Below are positions 16,581 through 25,684 of a stretch of DNA of 40,000 nt, piece after piece. Made by a program: the position numbers and the translations under genes. This stretch comes from Marinomonas primoryensis (GTDB lineage: Bacteria > Pseudomonadota > Gammaproteobacteria > Pseudomonadales > Marinomonadaceae). The stretch's first letter is position 1, and the number at the start of each line of letters is the position of its first letter. The stretch spans positions 3,765,001 to 3,805,000 of the forward strand of contig NZ_CP054301.1 in assembly GCF_013372285.1 (NCBI RefSeq), read 5' to 3'. The notes beneath the pieces are model-generated. The model did no database searches. It saw only the letters and a program-made list of their open reading frames with translations, and was not told where the DNA came from.

Positions 16581-17678
16581 TTAAGGTGAAGAAAGTCTTT
16601 CGGACAAAGGCCGCATGGCATTGTCCCATTCATTGTAAATAAGCTGTTTTTTTGCATCGTCTGTCTGAATAAGCAATTCAAGGCCAAGTGGAATAGGACG
16701 AAAAATACCGTGGGGCAACTTGCTTAGCGCATCCCGACTATAAGGCCCAACCGCTTTTGGGCTAATCGGTGTAAGACCGGATTGGTTTGCTAAAATCTGC
16801 TGCCCTAAAGGCGACAGCAAAAGATCAATAAAGCGTTTCGCTAAACTTGGCTGTTTGGCGTCTCGATAAATAAACGCCGTGCGCATAATCACCGAAGTGT
16901 AATCGGTCGGCATGATGGTTTTAATCCACGGATATTGCTCAGACCATTGATACGAATAGGCACCTATCAGGTTATAAGCGACAAAAACTTGACCTTTCAA
17001 AAGCGCCTGAAGCATAGAAGACGTGTCGGTATAGAGTTGTGCCTGATGATTTCCAAAGGCTTCCAGCAAACGACCATAGCTGCGCGATTGCTGCCCATCA
17101 TAGATCCATGCCAAATAACCAATGCCTGATTTTTTAATATCAAACAGACCAATTTTTTCATCCAACAAGTGGTTCTTCTTGCGGATCAAATTGAGTAATT
17201 GCTCACGACTCAACGGCAAATCGTCCGCGGCCAGAATGTCGGTATTGATCGCGGTAACAATTGGCTCGTAGGTAAAGCCAAATAGTTCATTACGCCAATA
17301 CGAGTCGCTTGGAAGTCGCTCAAGTTCTGGAGATTGATAAGCCAGCGCAAAGCCATCGTTCGCCAGCTTAAATTGCAAATCCATGGCAGGGCTCATGATG
17401 ATATCTGCGCGTGTTTCTGGCTCAGAGAGAAAACGCTCGTATAAGTCGCGTGTATTCGATTCGGTATAATGAATTGTCACATCGGGGTGCTGCGCTTCAA
17501 ACGCCTTAAACAAAGGGTCAATCACGGTACAATTCACGGCCCCATTAATCGACAGCACTCGCCTTTCATTTACGGTGATTTCTTTCCCTGTGCTGTCTTG
17601 CTCAGCAAACGCAAGGGCACTGAGCGTAAACAAACCCCATACGAAAAAGCAGGTAAACATCCCCATTGAGCGCGTCAT
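16581..17678 (-). CDS. Periplasmic binding protein of ABC type, co-encoded with a two-component system
   Basis: 365 residues with a signal peptide (cleavage near ALAFA-EQ). The fold is that of a class II binding protein of the iron/spermidine/sulfate type: FEAQHPDVTIHYTESNTRDLYERFL near the start, then ADIIMSPAMDLQFKLANDG, and RFIDLLLSPLGQQILANQSGL near the end. No ABC permease or ATPase is next to it. Its start overlaps the kinase stop by 4 bases (ATGA), so it is translated with the kinase and probably presents a ligand to it rather than serving a transporter. Conserved tyrosines for iron binding are not obvious, so the ligand is unknown. It is separated from the TAXI binding protein gene by ~95 bases. 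Confidence 0.88.
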   Translation of the reverse strand: MTRSMGMFTCFFVWGLFTLSALAFAEQDSTGKEITVNERRVLSINGAVNCTVIDPLFKAFEAQHPDVTIHYTESNTRDLYERFLSEPETRADIIMSPAMDLQFKLANDGFALAYQSPELERLPSDSYWRNELFGFTYEPIVTAINTDILAADDLPLSREQLLNLIRKKNHLLDEKIGLFDIKKSGIGYLAWIYDGQQSRSYGRLLEAFGNHQAQLYTDTSSMLQALLKGQVFVAYNLIGAYSYQWSEQYPWIKTIMPTDYTSVIMRTAFIYRDAKQPSLAKRFIDLLLSPLGQQILANQSGLTPISPKAVGPYSRDALSKLPHGIFRPIPLGLELLIQTDDAKKQLIYNEWDNAMRPLSERLSSP

Positions 17679-19129
17679 AGTCGCGCGCCTTTTGGTTTAG
17701 GGTACCTGTTCTTAGGAAGCGTGCGCTTAGGAAAAATGACTTCCACGATAAGTCCCGTGGGCTCGTTGTCTTTAAGGTGAAATCTCGCATCGTGGTGTTC
17801 GGCCACTTCTTTGGCGATCGACAAACCAATACCAGAACCGGAAGCCTGATTGTCTGGACTGCGATAGAAATACTCAAAAATATGCTCTTTGTCTTCGTCT
17901 GGTACACCCACGCCTTGATCTCGAATTTGTAGCACCACGGCGGCGTCGTTCAGTTCGTTTGCCGACATTAGTTCGACTTCCACCAGCCCCTTGTTTGGGC
18001 TGTATTTGATCGCGTTCTCTATGATGTTTTGCAGCATTTGCTTCAGCGCAAATTCATCGCCATCGATCGCCGCTTTAATGTCTCCCACGTATTCAATTTC
18101 AACGCCTCGCTCTAAAGCCCAAACCACCAGATCTCGACAAGTATCTTTGGTTAGCTGATCTAACGACACAGGACTAAACGGATGACTTTGGTAACGGTGC
18201 GTCAGTGTGGCGCGATTAAGAAGCTGATTGACCGTATTGGTCAACACATTACTGCTTTCTAAAATATGCTGTAACTGCTTCTGACGTAGCGCTTCGTCTG
18301 TTTCGTCAATCGCATTTTGTGCTTGAGAATTAAGTCCTGCAAGCGGCGTACGGATCTGATGAGCCGCTTCTGCGGTAAAACGCTTAAGGCGCTCCAGCGT
18401 GGTATCCAGTTGCGCCATGAAATAATTAATACTTTTCAACAGTGGCGCGATTTCACTCGGCACATTGGTTTCAAGTGGCGACAACTCCAGTGGAGAGCGT
18501 TCCGTGATGGCCTGCTTGATCGCTTGCAATGGCCGCAATACGCGCCAAATAACGAAGAGCAGCAGGAGCAACGTAATGACAAAAAACAAACTGACAAAAT
18601 GCAGCGCCATGCGGTTAATTTCTGCCGCGGCAGCTTGGCGTGCTCCCAGCGTTTGCCCGACAATAATAAACACGTCATTCACTTTATCGGCTTCTAACAA
18701 TCGTTTCCCGAGCGCGACAAAACGTACATTTTCTTCGTGATACGGCGCTTCATAATAGATTGGAATGAACTTCTCTTTTTCGGTGGACTGAAGCAGCAAT
18801 TGCGTAAAAGGAATACTAGGCAAGTCGTTATAACCTGTCAGAACTTGGTACTGGCTGTTCATAATGGCGTAAAAAGCACGGTCTGAATTTGAGAGAGCTA
18901 AGGTCTCAAAGGCGGACACAGGCAGATCAATAAACACCTTACTGTCTAATATGTTGATATTTTCCGCCATTTGTAACGCCGCGCCGTATAAAAGCCGATC
19001 GTAAGACACTTTCGTGGCGCGGTTTGCGTAGATGTGCGCGCCCCAGAGCGCCAACACGTTAATGCAGATCAAGACCATGCTGACCATTAAGATCAATTGC
19101 CGACGCATTGAGGTCGTCGTCTTAGGCAT
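17675..19129 (-). CDS. Sensor histidine kinase, TctE-like (2CSK_N sensor)
   Basis: 484 residues from ATG 19129. TM1 is about 11-30 (ILMVSMVLICINVLALWGA). A periplasmic region of ~140 residues includes the RLLYGAALQMAENI start typical of the TctE-type N-terminal domain, and TM2 is about 177-196. A HAMP-like linker leads to the H-box FTAEAAHQIRTPLAGL with His257. The N-box (QNIIENAIKYSP) and the G-boxes (DQGVGVP, GSGIGLSIAKEVAEHH) are intact. This start overlaps the regulator gene by 8 bases, and an in-frame upstream start at 19159 would deepen the overlap. It is the middle gene of a tight three-gene operon: regulator, kinase, binding protein. TctDE systems control tricarboxylate uptake, so control of the neighbouring TAXI-TRAP genes is likely by analogy. 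Confidence 0.93.
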   Translation of the reverse strand: MPKTTTSMRRQLILMVSMVLICINVLALWGAHIYANRATKVSYDRLLYGAALQMAENINILDSKVFIDLPVSAFETLALSNSDRAFYAIMNSQYQVLTGYNDLPSIPFTQLLLQSTEKEKFIPIYYEAPYHEENVRFVALGKRLLEADKVNDVFIIVGQTLGARQAAAAEINRMALHFVSLFFVITLLLLLFVIWRVLRPLQAIKQAITERSPLELSPLETNVPSEIAPLLKSINYFMAQLDTTLERLKRFTAEAAHQIRTPLAGLNSQAQNAIDETDEALRQKQLQHILESSNVLTNTVNQLLNRATLTHRYQSHPFSPVSLDQLTKDTCRDLVVWALERGVEIEYVGDIKAAIDGDEFALKQMLQNIIENAIKYSPNKGLVEVELMSANELNDAAVVLQIRDQGVGVPDEDKEHIFEYFYRSPDNQASGSGIGLSIAKEVAEHHDARFHLKDNEPTGLIVEVIFPKRTLPKNRYPKPKGARL

Positions 19130-19793
19130 GGTGTTTTTCCAATAAGTAACCAAGACCACGAATGGTTCTAATGTGTATGTCGCTGTCTTGTAAGGACTTT
19201 CGTAATCGCGCCACGTAAATTTCGATGACGCTGGCGTTTGGGTTTTCGTTGAAATTGTAAATATGCTCGATCAAAGCTTCTTTACTGAGCACGCGACCGG
19301 TATGGCTAATAAACACCTCCAGCAAACGAAACTCTCGTTGTTTTAGTTCAATCGTGTTGTCTTTCACCGTGACGGTACAGGCTTGTAAATCGAGGCAAAC
19401 ATTACCGTACTCAATGATGTTTTGCGCCTGCCCTTGACTGCGACGAAGTAATGCTCGGCAACGGGCTTCAAGCTCACCAAAATCGACCGGTTTGGTCATG
19501 TAATCGTCTGCGCCCAAATCCAACAACTCGATGCGGTCTTTTATCTCATCACGCGCTGTCAGCACTATAACGGGCGTGCTGGAGTGTTTTTTACGAAGGT
19601 TCTGTAAAATCTGATTGCCCGTCATGTCTGGCAAATTTAGGTCGAGCAGCATCAAGTCATATTCTTGAAGCGCCAACATCTGGTTCGCTTCGGCTCCAGT
19701 TTGAGCAAGATCAAGACCGTGCCCCATTCGACCAATTCGCTGGCTAATCGCCTCGCCCAAAATTCGATCGTCTTCTACGACTAAAATACGCAT
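19122..19793 (-). CDS. OmpR/TctD-type response regulator
   Basis: 223 residues. The receiver domain has acidic pocket E8/D9, phospho-acceptor D51 (LMLLDLNLPDMTGN) and K101 region TKP. A C-terminal OmpR-type winged helix follows, with LKQREFRLLEVFISHTGRVLSKEALIEHIY and VYVARLRKSL-like EIYVARLRKSLQ. It heads the operon with the kinase and the binding protein. The 273 bases to the divergent EamA gene hold its promoter; I see no clear gene or strong regulatory motif there. Likely target: the TAXI-TRAP genes downstream and its own operon (inference). Confidence 0.94.
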   Translation of the reverse strand: MRILVVEDDRILGEAISQRIGRMGHGLDLAQTGAEANQMLALQEYDLMLLDLNLPDMTGNQILQNLRKKHSSTPVIVLTARDEIKDRIELLDLGADDYMTKPVDFGELEARCRALLRRSQGQAQNIIEYGNVCLDLQACTVTVKDNTIELKQREFRLLEVFISHTGRVLSKEALIEHIYNFNENPNASVIEIYVARLRKSLQDSDIHIRTIRGLGYLLEKHHA

Positions 19794-20066
19794 GATAATG
19801 GCGCTCTTTTGTTATTGTTCTATTCAACGATGAAATAATGCTTTTCTGAGAGCAATTTAGCGCATATTCAGATGTGAAAGAATGCTCTATCTCTTCTATC
19901 AATGCGTTAAATGAAAAATGAATACCGGATAACAAAGACAAAACCCAAGATATTGCGATCTGTGTCCTTCTTTCTTTCGCTATCTGTCCATGTGCAAACT
20001 TCTCTAAAACACGTAAAGTGATGAGCTTATTTTTTTGCCCCAACATCACACGGTTAAGGATTTACT

Positions 20067-20963
20067 ATGATTCGCAAAGATATGTTTTTCGCGCTCATTA
20101 TTATTGTGGCGTGGGGCTTTAACTTTATTGTGATGCGCTGGGGATTGGATGAGCTAACGCCGATGATGTTGGGTGGTTTGCGATTCTTAGTCATCGGGAT
20201 GATTGGCTGTTTCTTCTTTTCTCGTCCGAAAACACCACTGCTTTGGTGTATTGGCTATGCCTTGTCGTTGAACTTCGGACAGTTTGCGTTTTTATTCAGC
20301 GCCATGTCGTTTGGTATGCCAGCAGGATTGGCGTCTTTGGTTCTACAATCTCAGGCTATTTTTACGCTGTTGTTCGCTGTTTTGTTATTAAAAGAAACGG
20401 TTCGACCTTACCAAGTACTCGCCATCGGAGTTGCCATTGGCGGCTTGGCGGTCATCGGTTTTGATAATGATGATTCCACCATGACGGCACTTGGATTTGG
20501 TTTAACCTTAGCGGCGGGCTCTAGCTGGGCGCTTGGTAATATTTTCACTAAAATCATCAGTCGAAAAGGCTATGACGCCAATCTTAATCTCATCGTTTGG
20601 TCTAGCTGGGTTCCAGCGATTCCATTCTTTTTGTGCGCGTATTTTATCGACGGCAGCGATGTGATGTGGAGCAATATTGTTAACCTGAACCTAAAAACCA
20701 TGGCAACTCTGGCGTATTTATCCCTGTTTGCAACATTAGCAGGGTACGGTTTATGGAGCTATTTACTGTCTCGCTATCCTGCGGCAACCGTTGCACCACT
20801 GACATTAGGCGTGCCTGTTGTCGGACTGACGTCGGCAGAGATATTTTTGTCTGAAACGGTGAGTACGGTGCAATGGATAGGGATTTTGGTTGTATTACTT
20901 GGCTTAATACTGAACACCTTCGGCGGCCGCTGGCTAAAGAAAGTTAGCCAGCGAGACGCTTAA
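20067..20963 (+). CDS. EamA/DMT-family exporter
   Basis: 298 residues with about ten hydrophobic helices in two homologous EamA repeats. The first repeat begins WGFNFIVMRWGLDELTPMMLGGLRFL, and the second begins GSSWALGNIFTKII. Members export amino acids and metabolites; EamA of E. coli exports cysteine pathway compounds. The substrate here is unknown. AAGGA precedes ATG 20067 at good spacing. The gene is divergent from the response regulator and convergent with the ion channel gene. A short basic tail (RWLKKVSQRDA) ends the protein. Confidence 0.92.
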   Translation: MIRKDMFFALIIIVAWGFNFIVMRWGLDELTPMMLGGLRFLVIGMIGCFFFSRPKTPLLWCIGYALSLNFGQFAFLFSAMSFGMPAGLASLVLQSQAIFTLLFAVLLLKETVRPYQVLAIGVAIGGLAVIGFDNDDSTMTALGFGLTLAAGSSWALGNIFTKIISRKGYDANLNLIVWSSWVPAIPFFLCAYFIDGSDVMWSNIVNLNLKTMATLAYLSLFATLAGYGLWSYLLSRYPAATVAPLTLGVPVVGLTSAEIFLSETVSTVQWIGILVVLLGLILNTFGGRWLKKVSQRDA

Positions 20964-20984
20964 TACTACAAAAGAATAGAATAG

Positions 20985-21815
20985 TTATTCCTTTCGATCA
21001 TGTTTTTCGTCTATTTTATCAGCAAGACGAGCAACCTGTGCTTGTAACTCAGAGATTTGAGCTACCAATGCGTGATGGTTATTTTCTTGATTCTCATGTT
21101 CTTCTTCTGCGGTTTCTCGTGTCATTACATCCAGTACAACACCGACCATCATGTTTAAAAACACAAACGCCGTTAAGAAAATGAAGATGATGTAGAAAAT
21201 CCAGCTGAACGGATAGACTTCCATCGTTTCGTACATGACATCGGTCCAATCCTCGAACGTGGCCACTCGGAACAGTGTCAGCATTGAGATGGCGATGTCA
21301 CCCCACAGCGTCTCGTTGACCTGATGAAAAAAGATAGAGCCCACTGCAGCAAAAATATAAAAGATGATGAACATCAACAAGGCGATGTAGCCCATCTTCG
21401 GAATGGCTTTAAGCAAAGCGTTAATCAAAAAGCGTAAATCTGGAATAATCGACACCAGACGCAAAACTCGGAACACTCGCAGCAAGCGTGCGACAAGAAT
21501 CATCTCGGTTTCAGAAATCGGCATCAAGCTGCCAATCACGATGACGGTATCAAATAGATTCCAAGGATCTTTAAAGAAATGACGTTTATCGTCGCAGGCG
21601 AAAAAACGCAGGCTGAGTTCAACAAGAAAGAAAACGGTAATGAAGTTGTCTAAATAATTAATCGCTTTATCAATACCATAAGGCAAAGAATAGGTTTTGG
21701 CGCCAACCGTTAATGCGGCAACAATAATGATGCTGATGATAAAGCCTTGAAACCACGCACTGCGCTCGATGCGCTTCATCGTAGTAAACAAACTTTCAGA
21801 ACGACTCGTTTCCAT
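20985..21815 (-). CDS. Bacterial voltage-gated cation channel (NaChBac/BacNav superfamily)
   Basis: 276 residues with six transmembrane helices and a pore loop, the size of a single-domain bacterial channel that assembles as a tetramer. The S4 sensor has arginines at every third position (R110, R113, R116, R119). The pore filter is TFEDWTD (186-192), where BacNav channels have TLESWSM. The extra acidic residues D189 and D192 resemble the engineered calcium-selective CavAb filter (TLDDWSD). S6 (FLTAFVFLNMMVGVVLDVM) is typical. A C-terminal coiled coil follows (HHALVAQISELQAQVARLADKI), as in other BacNav proteins. Ion preference is inferred, not shown. The gene stands alone, with no clear operon partner. 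Confidence 0.93.
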   Translation of the reverse strand: METSRSESLFTTMKRIERSAWFQGFIISIIIVAALTVGAKTYSLPYGIDKAINYLDNFITVFFLVELSLRFFACDDKRHFFKDPWNLFDTVIVIGSLMPISETEMILVARLLRVFRVLRLVSIIPDLRFLINALLKAIPKMGYIALLMFIIFYIFAAVGSIFFHQVNETLWGDIAISMLTLFRVATFEDWTDVMYETMEVYPFSWIFYIIFIFLTAFVFLNMMVGVVLDVMTRETAEEEHENQENNHHALVAQISELQAQVARLADKIDEKHDRKE

Positions 21816-21937
21816 TACTTCTACCTAATATGCAAAATCGCGACAATAAATTCCTGACATAAAGACAGGTGCCGCCATATTAAGTTCATATCATTCAGAA
21901 TAAAAGCAGAAGGTTACCAGACAATAAAACTTACCCA

Positions 21938-22213
21938 TTATGTACGTTTAACCCGCACGACCTTCATGATTTCGACTGGAATGCCCGCGACCATTTCTTG
22001 CGTTGGGTAGTAGGTTAAATTTACCCACGCACCGCGCAGGGTACGATATTTACCTTGTCGCTTAAAACGAAACGGTACGTCGTAGCCCTCTATCATTAGA
22101 GTGTGTAGTACCCAGTCTTCTTGAGGGCGTTGTGCATGGGATTTGACTTTAAGCGAATCCGAATGAATCAGCTTATCGTTATTTTTTAATAAGGCCTGCG
22201 GATCAGATTTCAC
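21938..22213 (-). CDS. Small uncharacterised protein (91 aa)
   Basis: 91 residues starting at GTG 22213, with GGGAG 7 bases upstream. It has no signal peptide or membrane segment. The N-terminal half is polar. The C-terminal half is rich in aromatic and basic residues (DVPFRFKRQGKYRTLRGAWVNLTYYPTQ), suggesting a small beta-rich fold. I do not recognise a domain. It lies between the MscS-like gene (81 bases upstream) and the channel gene (122 bases downstream), all on the minus strand. The good ribosome site and normal codon use argue that it is a real gene. Confidence 0.75.
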   Translation of the reverse strand: MKSDPQALLKNNDKLIHSDSLKVKSHAQRPQEDWVLHTLMIEGYDVPFRFKRQGKYRTLRGAWVNLTYYPTQEMVAGIPVEIMKVVRVKRT

Positions 22214-22294
22214 GAGATGCTCCCTGTCGAAAATATGAACGCTTCTTAGTATGACACAGATCCGCTAAATCTTAAAAAGTTGATTGTTTTTTAC

Positions 22295-22855
22295 TCACAT
22301 TAGAGGTGGAGCCGTTGCTTCATCTTCTGCCGGCTTAACGCTAAATTGACTCATCGCTTGGGCGGCTTCTTTATTCGCAAAGCGCACAACCGCTTTTTGC
22401 AATATAAGGCTATTGGGGTAAGTCACAACGTCTCCCGACAACCGATGAATGATCACATGAAATGACGATATCTCAAGGATTTGACCTAATATTTCATCAT
22501 CCTTATCGACCACTTTCACCCAATCACCAACACGATAAGGAAAGCCGAAGAAGATAATTAAACTGGCGGTAATATTGCTCAAAATTGACCACTGAGCAAA
22601 TAACGCGACGCCAACTACCGCAAAGACAGACGAGAAAAAAATCGCCAATTGACCGTAACCAATGCCCAATACTAAGCACACCAATAAAACGAAAACGGCC
22701 GTAAAGCCTAGGTTTAGCATCTTAGAAACATACGTAATACGCACTTCATTCGCAGACTTTGAACGCCCTAACAAAGCAACGCTAGACTTCAAAAAACGCG
22801 AAAGAATGACGTACACCACCACCAACAACGCGATTAAACTAATTTGTACCATCAT
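22295..22855 (-). CDS. Small MscS-family mechanosensitive channel
   Basis: 186 residues with three or four membrane helices. The pore-lining TM3-like helix VFAVVGVALFAQWSILSNITASLIIFF is followed by the beta-domain start FPYRVGDWVKVVDKDDEILGQI, which is diagnostic of MscS proteins. It is shorter than MscS (286) because the C-terminal alpha/beta cage is almost absent: the protein ends soon after the beta domain with an acidic, alanine/proline-rich tail. It should form an osmotic safety valve in the inner membrane. It starts 21 bases after the AEC carrier gene and probably shares its transcript. Confidence 0.9.
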   Translation of the reverse strand: MMVQISLIALLVVVYVILSRFLKSSVALLGRSKSANEVRITYVSKMLNLGFTAVFVLLVCLVLGIGYGQLAIFFSSVFAVVGVALFAQWSILSNITASLIIFFGFPYRVGDWVKVVDKDDEILGQILEISSFHVIIHRLSGDVVTYPNSLILQKAVVRFANKEAAQAMSQFSVKPAEDEATAPPLM

Positions 22856-22876
22856 ACTTTTAACCCAGATAATTGT

Positions 22877-23761
22877 TTATAAAACATAAAACAGCACGCA
22901 AGGAATGATCCCTACACTCATCAAATTACCAATCAGAACAATAGAGGCCACTTTATGAGGTTCTTGTTGATACAGTTCAGCCACCATGTAGTTGAGTATG
23001 GCAGGGGGTAAGCAGGCAAATATCAACAAGTAACCAAAATATTCGGCTGGAATCCCTACGGTATATTGCCAAATCACAGCAATAATCAGACCACTTAGAG
23101 GACACAAAAAACCACTGATCACACCTATTTTCCACTGACTAAAATCGACACTAGTCATACGCACACCGAGCGCGAATAACATCAGCGGGATCGCAATTTG
23201 TCCGAGCATGTCGACGGAAACCTTAACCGCAGGTGCTAAAGTCCAACCCTGAAAACTCCATACCAAGCCGAGCATCGTGGCAATCACCATCGGCATTTTC
23301 AGCACATTCAGCAGGTTGGATTTCGGGTTAATCAAATACATGCCAACGGTAAAATGCAACAGGTTTTCAGTTAAAAACAATACCACCGCAATGGGCAAAG
23401 CCGATTCACCAAATGCCAGTATGATGAGAGGAATACCCAAGTTACCGCTGTTATTAAACATCATCGGGGGGACAAGTGTCTTAGGCGATATCTTTAGCCA
23501 TTTACACAGAGGCCAAATCAATAATCCAGACCCCAAGACCACGGCCGTCGCCGCCAGTATCAGGTCTAAATATTGCGTAATATGAAAGTCTTTCGATGCC
23601 ATCACTGAAAATATCAGCGCAGGACAAAATACGCTGATATTAAGACGGTTCGCAACCGTCATGTCCGTTGGCCGGACTCGCGCATACAAAAATGCCACCA
23701 GCACAATACTGGCTAGGGGAAAAACGGTATTAAAGATTTGTGATAATACAGATGTGTCCAT
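22877..23761 (-). CDS. AEC (auxin efflux carrier) family transporter
   Basis: 294 residues with about ten membrane helices arranged as two five-helix halves. Motifs such as NRLNISVFCPALIFSVMASK, NNSGNLGIPLIILAFGESALP and CPLSGLIIAVIWQYTVGIP are typical of bacterial AEC/PIN-like proteins. Some of these export malonate, malate or other organic acids, but the substrate here is unknown. GAGG precedes ATG 23761 at 6 bases. It lies 70 bases after the second sugar-binding protein and may be read from the same long transcript. Confidence 0.92.
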   Translation of the reverse strand: MDTSVLSQIFNTVFPLASIVLVAFLYARVRPTDMTVANRLNISVFCPALIFSVMASKDFHITQYLDLILAATAVVLGSGLLIWPLCKWLKISPKTLVPPMMFNNSGNLGIPLIILAFGESALPIAVVLFLTENLLHFTVGMYLINPKSNLLNVLKMPMVIATMLGLVWSFQGWTLAPAVKVSVDMLGQIAIPLMLFALGVRMTSVDFSQWKIGVISGFLCPLSGLIIAVIWQYTVGIPAEYFGYLLIFACLPPAILNYMVAELYQQEPHKVASIVLIGNLMSVGIIPCVLFYVL

Positions 23762-23831
23762 TACTCGCCTCTATCAATGAAGGGCAATAGCTTAACGCCC
23801 TTATTCACAAAGACCAACAATGAAATACAGG

Positions 23832-24809
23832 TTAGTTTTTTTCGACCAAAACAGCGGGGATTAAAATGAACCGTTGAGGAACGTCTCGTCCTTCTAGCAA
23901 GGCCATGCCAATTTCGATGGCCTTTTCTGCCATCTGAACAGGACGCTGTACGGCGGTGGCAATCCAAGGGTTGTTGGCTTGCTGTATAAGATCAAGAGCA
24001 AATGGTGCACCATCCACAGAGGCTAATATAAACTCGTTGCGATTAGCTTGCAGAGCCGCGCGCAACGCACCAAAGGCCGTAGGGTCATTAATTGTAAAGA
24101 CCGCATCGATGTGGTCATACTCTTCCATCAAATACGTCATGGCTTCCATTCCACCTTCAACACTGCCAGTGCCGTTCATACGATCACTTAACAAGGTTAT
24201 ATTCGGGTATTTATTCAATGCTGATTTACAACCAGCAACCCGCTCAATCACGGAGGACACCAAGACGCCATTTATAATCACAAAGTCACCTTGATAACCC
24301 ATTTTATTCGCCAGTTTTTCACAAGCCACCACACCCGCTTGCACGTTATCGGTGGTAATTGTTGCATCGGCGCCATGGGCATTCACATCGACTGCAATCA
24401 CTTTAATACCGGCTCGCTGAGCCTTTGCGACAACAGCAGCAACCTTGTATTCATCCGCGGCGGTTAACACGATCAAATCGACTTTCTGCTCGATAAAGTC
24501 ATTAATTTGACCAATTTGTCTCTGCCAATCATAAGCGTCTGAGCGAATCAGCATTTTAACGGGCTCACCCGCCAACTCTTCTGCTTTTGAGGCGACGGTT
24601 TCAACTAACTGTACAAAATAAGGGTTGCCCAAATCGGCGACACTGATCCCTATCGACTTAAGCGGCTGAGGTTCGGAGGATAGGGAAGACAGAGGAGAGA
24701 GTAACGCAACCACAATAACGGCGGCGGCAACTCCAGGTATAAGACGACGTGTCACCCAACGCTGGCGTACTTTATTGGCTAAGGTTGCTGCCCATTTTAT
24801 AAAACTCAT
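23832..24809 (-). CDS. Second periplasmic sugar-binding protein (type I fold), possibly membrane-tethered or TorT-like
   Basis: 325 residues from ATG 24809 (AGAGGA six bases upstream). A basic cytoplasmic leader of about 25 residues precedes a hydrophobic segment (GVAAAVIVVALLSPL), so the N-terminus may stay as a membrane anchor instead of a cleaved signal peptide. The mature part is a ribose-binding-protein-type fold (KSIGISVADLGNPYFVQLVETVASKAEELAG, DLIVLTAADEYKVAAVV, FTINDPTAFGALRAAL). It lies downstream of the ATPase gene, separated by a strong hairpin. The operon already has a binding protein at its head, so this one may sense rather than transport, perhaps as the TorT-like partner of the TorS-like kinase encoded upstream. 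That role is inference. Confidence 0.88.
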   Translation of the reverse strand: MSFIKWAATLANKVRQRWVTRRLIPGVAAAVIVVALLSPLSSLSSEPQPLKSIGISVADLGNPYFVQLVETVASKAEELAGEPVKMLIRSDAYDWQRQIGQINDFIEQKVDLIVLTAADEYKVAAVVAKAQRAGIKVIAVDVNAHGADATITTDNVQAGVVACEKLANKMGYQGDFVIINGVLVSSVIERVAGCKSALNKYPNITLLSDRMNGTGSVEGGMEAMTYLMEEYDHIDAVFTINDPTAFGALRAALQANRNEFILASVDGAPFALDLIQQANNPWIATAVQRPVQMAEKAIEIGMALLEGRDVPQRFILIPAVLVEKN

Positions 24810-24842
24810 TGCGTTTCCTCTAAGTGACAGCATAAAACGAGT

Positions 24843-24878
24843 CGCTATTTTGCTCTGGTTAACGGCAGCAAAATAGCG
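24843..24878 (-). other. Intercistronic hairpin between ABC ATPase and second binding protein
   Basis: Perfect inverted repeat, 12-base arms (CGCTATTTTGCT / AGCAAAATAGCG) around a 12-base loop, without a T-tract. A second short palindrome (CCGCTTTAAGCGG, 24885-24897) overlaps the ATPase stop codon. Such structures commonly stabilise or partly terminate mRNA inside transporter operons. Confidence 0.7.
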
Positions 24879-24889
24879 CTATAACCGCT

Positions 24890-25684
24890 TTAAGCGGCTT
24901 CGCCTGAACTCTCAACGTCCATCGCGCCGGTCATGATTGCCACGGCGTCTGACATGCTATGAGATTGTGGTGTGACAATCGCGGCGCGCTTACCCAAACG
25001 GTGGATATGAATGCGATCTGCGACTTCAAAAACGTGAGGCATATTATGGCTAATCAAAATAATAGGCAAACCACGGTCACGGACTTCTTTGATTAGATTC
25101 AATACTCGGCGAGATTCTTTCACACCCAACGCCGCCGTCGGTTCATCCATGATCACCACTTTACTACCAAACAAAGCAGAGCGCGCTACCGCAACACCTT
25201 GGCGCTGACCACCAGAAAGAGATTCCACGGCTTGGTTGATATTTTGGATGGTCATTAGCCCTAATTCAGCCATTTTATCGCGGGCACGTCGCTCCATTTC
25301 TTTTTTATCCAGCATGCGAAACACAGAGCCTAAAATACCGGGCTTTAACAGTTCTCGGCCTAAGAACAAATTGTCTGCGATGTTAAGAGCAGGAGAAACA
25401 GCTAAGTTCTGGTAAACCGTTTCAATGCCCAAGGCACGCGCTTCCATCGGTGACGAAAAGCGTACCGACTTACCGTCTAGAAAAATTTCACCTTCGTCTG
25501 GCGTCAGTGCACCAGATAACGCCTTAATCAAAGAGGATTTACCAGCGCCATTATCACCAATAATCGCCAGTATTTCGCCTGGATAAAGCTCAAAATCGGC
25601 GTGGTCTATCGCCGTTACACTGCCATAACGCTTTACTAGATTTTTCGTTTGTAACACCGGGGTCTGATCGTATTGAGCTACCAT
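24890..25684 (-). CDS. Sugar ABC transporter ATPase, single-domain CUT2/FrcA type
   Basis: 264 residues from ATG 25684, whose first base overlaps the last base of the permease stop (TAATG). An earlier start at 25762 is in frame but lies inside the permease gene. Walker A is GDNGAGKS, the Q-loop is YQNLAVSPAL, the signature is LSGGQRQGVAVARSAL, Walker B is VVIMDEPTAAL and the switch histidine is in ISHNM. Only one nucleotide-binding domain is present, unlike RbsA or XylG (about 500 aa), so this matches the FrcA-type branch. It energises sugar import with the permease encoded just upstream. Confidence 0.95.
   Translation of the reverse strand: MVAQYDQTPVLQTKNLVKRYGSVTAIDHADFELYPGEILAIIGDNGAGKSSLIKALSGALTPDEGEIFLDGKSVRFSSPMEARALGIETVYQNLAVSPALNIADNLFLGRELLKPGILGSVFRMLDKKEMERRARDKMAELGLMTIQNINQAVESLSGGQRQGVAVARSALFGSKVVIMDEPTAALGVKESRRVLNLIKEVRDRGLPIILISHNMPHVFEVADRIHIHRLGKRAAIVTPQSHSMSDAVAIMTGAMDVESSGEAA

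Noticed and set aside
19744..20049. 101-codon minus-strand frame upstream of the response regulator
   Set aside because: Overlaps the regulator's N-terminus in another frame, has no ribosome site, and the product looks random.
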